NCBI RefSeq assembly: GCF_034008635.1
Contig: NZ_CP125378.1
Location: 3,028,001-3,092,000, forward strand
Length of the DNA stretch: 64,000 bases
From: Pseudomonas sp. P8_229
GTDB taxonomy: Bacteria > Pseudomonadota > Gammaproteobacteria > Pseudomonadales > Pseudomonadaceae
Direction: 5' to 3'
Shown here: one piece after another, positions 62,543 through 64,000 of the stretch
Layout: every line of letters begins with the position of its first letter
Numbering within the stretch: position 1 is the stretch's first letter
The notes under the pieces: model-generated
Told to the model about the DNA's origin: nothing
Seen by the model: only the letters and a program-made list of their open reading frames with translations
Databases searched by the model: none
Made by a program: the position numbers and the translations under genes

Positions 62543-63442
62543 TTATTCTTCTAAGCTGTAGCTGTTTGCCTGATTGACCAGCCAATCGCGAAATGCCTTG
62601 AGTGATGCCGATTCGACCTTACGCTCCGGAATCATCAGGTAATACGCCTTGATGCTGGAGAGCGCTTTCGGGTTGGCGATCACCAGGCGTTTCTCGGCCA
62701 GTTCGCGCTGGATCAGGAACGGCGGAATCAGAGCGATCCCCATGTCGTGCATGGCCGCCTGGGCCAGCATGGAGAATAGCTCGTAGCGTGGACCTGTCAT
62801 GTCGCGGGGGATGTTCAGGTGCTGTGAGTTGAACCATTGGCGCCAAGCGTAGGGGCGGGTGGTCTGTTGCAGCAGTGGCAACTCGGCGATCTCGTCGGGT
62901 GTCAGATGCTTGCTGCCCCCGAGTAGGGTGGGACTGCACACCGGCATCGGATTTTCGCCCATCAACCTGTGGGATTCGGTACCCGACCAATCAGCGTCGC
63001 CGAAGTAGATCGCCGCGTCGAAATCGGTGTCGGCAAACAGGAACGGGCGGGTGCGGTTTGTCAGGTTGACCGTGACCTCGGGGTGCTTGAGCTGGAAATC
63101 CTTGAGCCTTGGCAGCAGCCATTGCGTGCCGAAGGTTGGCACCACCGCCAGTTCAATCACATTGGTGCCCTGCTGGCCCATGACCGAGAGCGTGTCGCGC
63201 TCGACGGCATCCAGTTGCATGGCGACCCGACGGCTGTAGGACAGACCGGCTTCCGTCAGCTTCACCCCGCGTCGTGAGCGTCGGAACAGTTCCACACTGA
63301 GGAAGTCCTCAAGGCTGGCGATCTGTCGGCAAATCGCGCCCTGGGTGAGAGAAAGCTCTTCGGCAGCTTTGGTAAAGCTCTCGTGGCGAGCGGCGGCTTC
63401 GAAGCTGATCAGGGCGGTAGTGCTGGGGATCTTCCTGCGCAT
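62543..63442 (-). CDS. LysR-family regulator next to gcdH (GcdR-like)
   Basis: A 299-residue LysR protein from ATG 63442, which has GAGG upstream; an alternative GTG five codons earlier lacks a site. The helix-turn-helix is in SFEAAARHESFTKAAEELSLTQGAICRQI; the effector domain has a PTFGTQWLLPRL segment. Divergent from gcdH. In P. putida a LysR regulator at this place (GcdR) activates glutarate catabolism; assignment by position. Confidence 0.88.
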   Translation of the reverse strand: MRRKIPSTTALISFEAAARHESFTKAAEELSLTQGAICRQIASLEDFLSVELFRRSRRGVKLTEAGLSYSRRVAMQLDAVERDTLSVMGQQGTNVIELAVVPTFGTQWLLPRLKDFQLKHPEVTVNLTNRTRPFLFADTDFDAAIYFGDADWSGTESHRLMGENPMPVCSPTLLGGSKHLTPDEIAELPLLQQTTRPYAWRQWFNSQHLNIPRDMTGPRYELFSMLAQAAMHDMGIALIPPFLIQRELAEKRLVIANPKALSSIKAYYLMIPERKVESASLKAFRDWLVNQANSYSLEE

Positions 63443-63531
63443 GTACGTCAACCTCACTAATGCGCCGCATAAAAGGCATTCAGCGACGTTTCGGAGTGAG
63501 AAATTAGCACAACAGGATGCGAAATCCTCGT

Positions 63532-63560
63532 TTGCCGCGATGGCGAACCGGGCCTAGGAT
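63532..63560 (+). promoter_or_regulatory. Predicted sigma-70 promoter of gcdH
   Basis: TTGCCG (63532-63537), a 17-base spacer and TAGGAT (63555-63560), about 40 bases before the gcdH ATG. It lies in the LysR-gcdH divergent gap, so the regulator is expected to act here. Confidence 0.55.
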
Positions 63561-63599
63561 CAATGCCACGTTAATTCACCGATTTGCGAGGACACACTC

Positions 63600-64000
63600 A
63601 TGGGCGGTAAAGCTAGCTTCAACTGGATCGATCCCCTGCTGCTGGATCAACAGCTCACCGAAGAGGAGCGCATGATCCGCGACACCGCCACCCAGTTCGC
63701 TCAACAGAGCCTGGCGCCACGTGTCCTTGAAGCTTTCCGTCATGAGAAAACCGATCCGGCGATCTTCCGCGAAATGGGCGAAGTCGGCCTGTTGGGCGCG
63801 ACCATCCCTGAGCAATACGGTGGCAGTGGCCTGAACTACGTCAGCTACGGCCTGATCGCCCGCGAAGTGGAGCGTGTCGACTCCGGCTACCGTTCGATGA
63901 TGAGCGTGCAGTCCTCGCTGGTGATGGTGCCGATCAATGAATTCGGCACTGAAGCGCAGAAGCAGAAATACCTGCCGAAACTGGCGTCCGGCGAATGGAT
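63600..64000 (+). CDS. gcdH: Glutaryl-CoA dehydrogenase, N-terminal part
   Basis: Acyl-CoA dehydrogenase family flavoprotein converting glutaryl-CoA to crotonyl-CoA in lysine and glutarate degradation. The 133 codons seen run from ATG 63600 ([26 protein letters not shown]) to the window end. [44 protein letters not shown] is characteristic. The catalytic Glu and FAD-binding parts lie beyond the edge. A weak GAGG site precedes the ATG. Confidence 0.9.
   Translation, partial: MGGKASFNWIDPLLLDQQLTEEERMIRDTATQFAQQSLAPRVLEAFRHEKTDPAIFREMGEVGLLGATIPEQYGGSGLNYVSYGLIAREVERVDSGYRSMMSVQSSLVMVPINEFGTEAQKQKYLPKLASGEW

Overview
The window is a gene-dense, GC-rich chromosomal segment of a Pseudomonas, most likely of the P. 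fluorescens group. The evidence is gene content and order recalled from P. aeruginosa PAO1 (engB-polA-thrB, znuA/zur-znuCB, metNIQ, coxBA-ctaG-coIII, trpI/trpBA, a split pntA) plus eight inverted pairs of fluorescens-type REP sequences. The gene order resembles origin-proximal DNA of PAO1, but no oriC, rRNA, tRNA, insertion sequence, prophage or CRISPR array was seen. Most of the window is core genome.

Layout. 1-7.1 kb (minus): a c-di-GMP phosphodiesterase cut by the window edge, an AmpDh2-type amidase lipoprotein, a DgcH-like diguanylate cyclase, an EEP hydrolase, DsbA, cytochrome c4 and a c5-like cytochrome. 7.3-12.6 kb: engB, an ErsA-like small RNA in the engB-polA gap, polA, a DUF2782 protein and thrB. 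12.7-16.5 kb: the zinc regulon (znuA divergent from zur-znuC-znuB across a Zur box) and a lipoprotein. 16.6-21.6 kb: katE and the metNIQ methionine importer. 21.7-30.3 kb: an aa3 cytochrome c oxidase operon (coxB-ctaD-ctaG-ctaE, SURF1, a degenerate SCO-like protein, ctaA, ctaB, SCO). 30.7-35.1 kb: a conserved hypothetical, a SulP transporter with a beta-carbonic anhydrase, and a PA0069-type radical SAM protein.

35.2-35.6 kb is an AT-richer island holding two tiny adjacent genes: a 27-residue hydrophobic peptide and a 100-residue protein with a textbook EF-hand loop. 35.7-39.5 kb is a three-subunit gluconate-dehydrogenase-type complex. 39.8-44.2 kb: a periplasmic TpbA-like phosphatase, yheV, prlC, a gamma-carbonic anhydrase and a HAD phosphatase. 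44.3-49.6 kb: small envelope and stress genes (aminopeptidase lipoprotein, twin lipoproteins, two DUF1161 proteins, OsmC, LLM oxidoreductase, dodecin, DUF883). 49.6-52.7 kb: trpI/trpBA with a recognisable TrpI operator. 52.8-57.2 kb: an RcnB-like protein, an uncharacterised DUF4105 metalloprotease-like protein with three tandem DUF2388 secreted proteins, and two DUF1127 genes that share an upstream sequence motif. 57.5-64 kb: a CoA transferase, pntAA-pntAB-pntB, a LysR regulator and the start of gcdH.

The most promising uncharacterised systems are the micropeptide/EF-hand pair, the DUF4105-DUF2388 cluster, and the shared box set upstream of the DUF1127 genes. All functional calls rest on recognisable motifs and remembered family knowledge; no database search was run.
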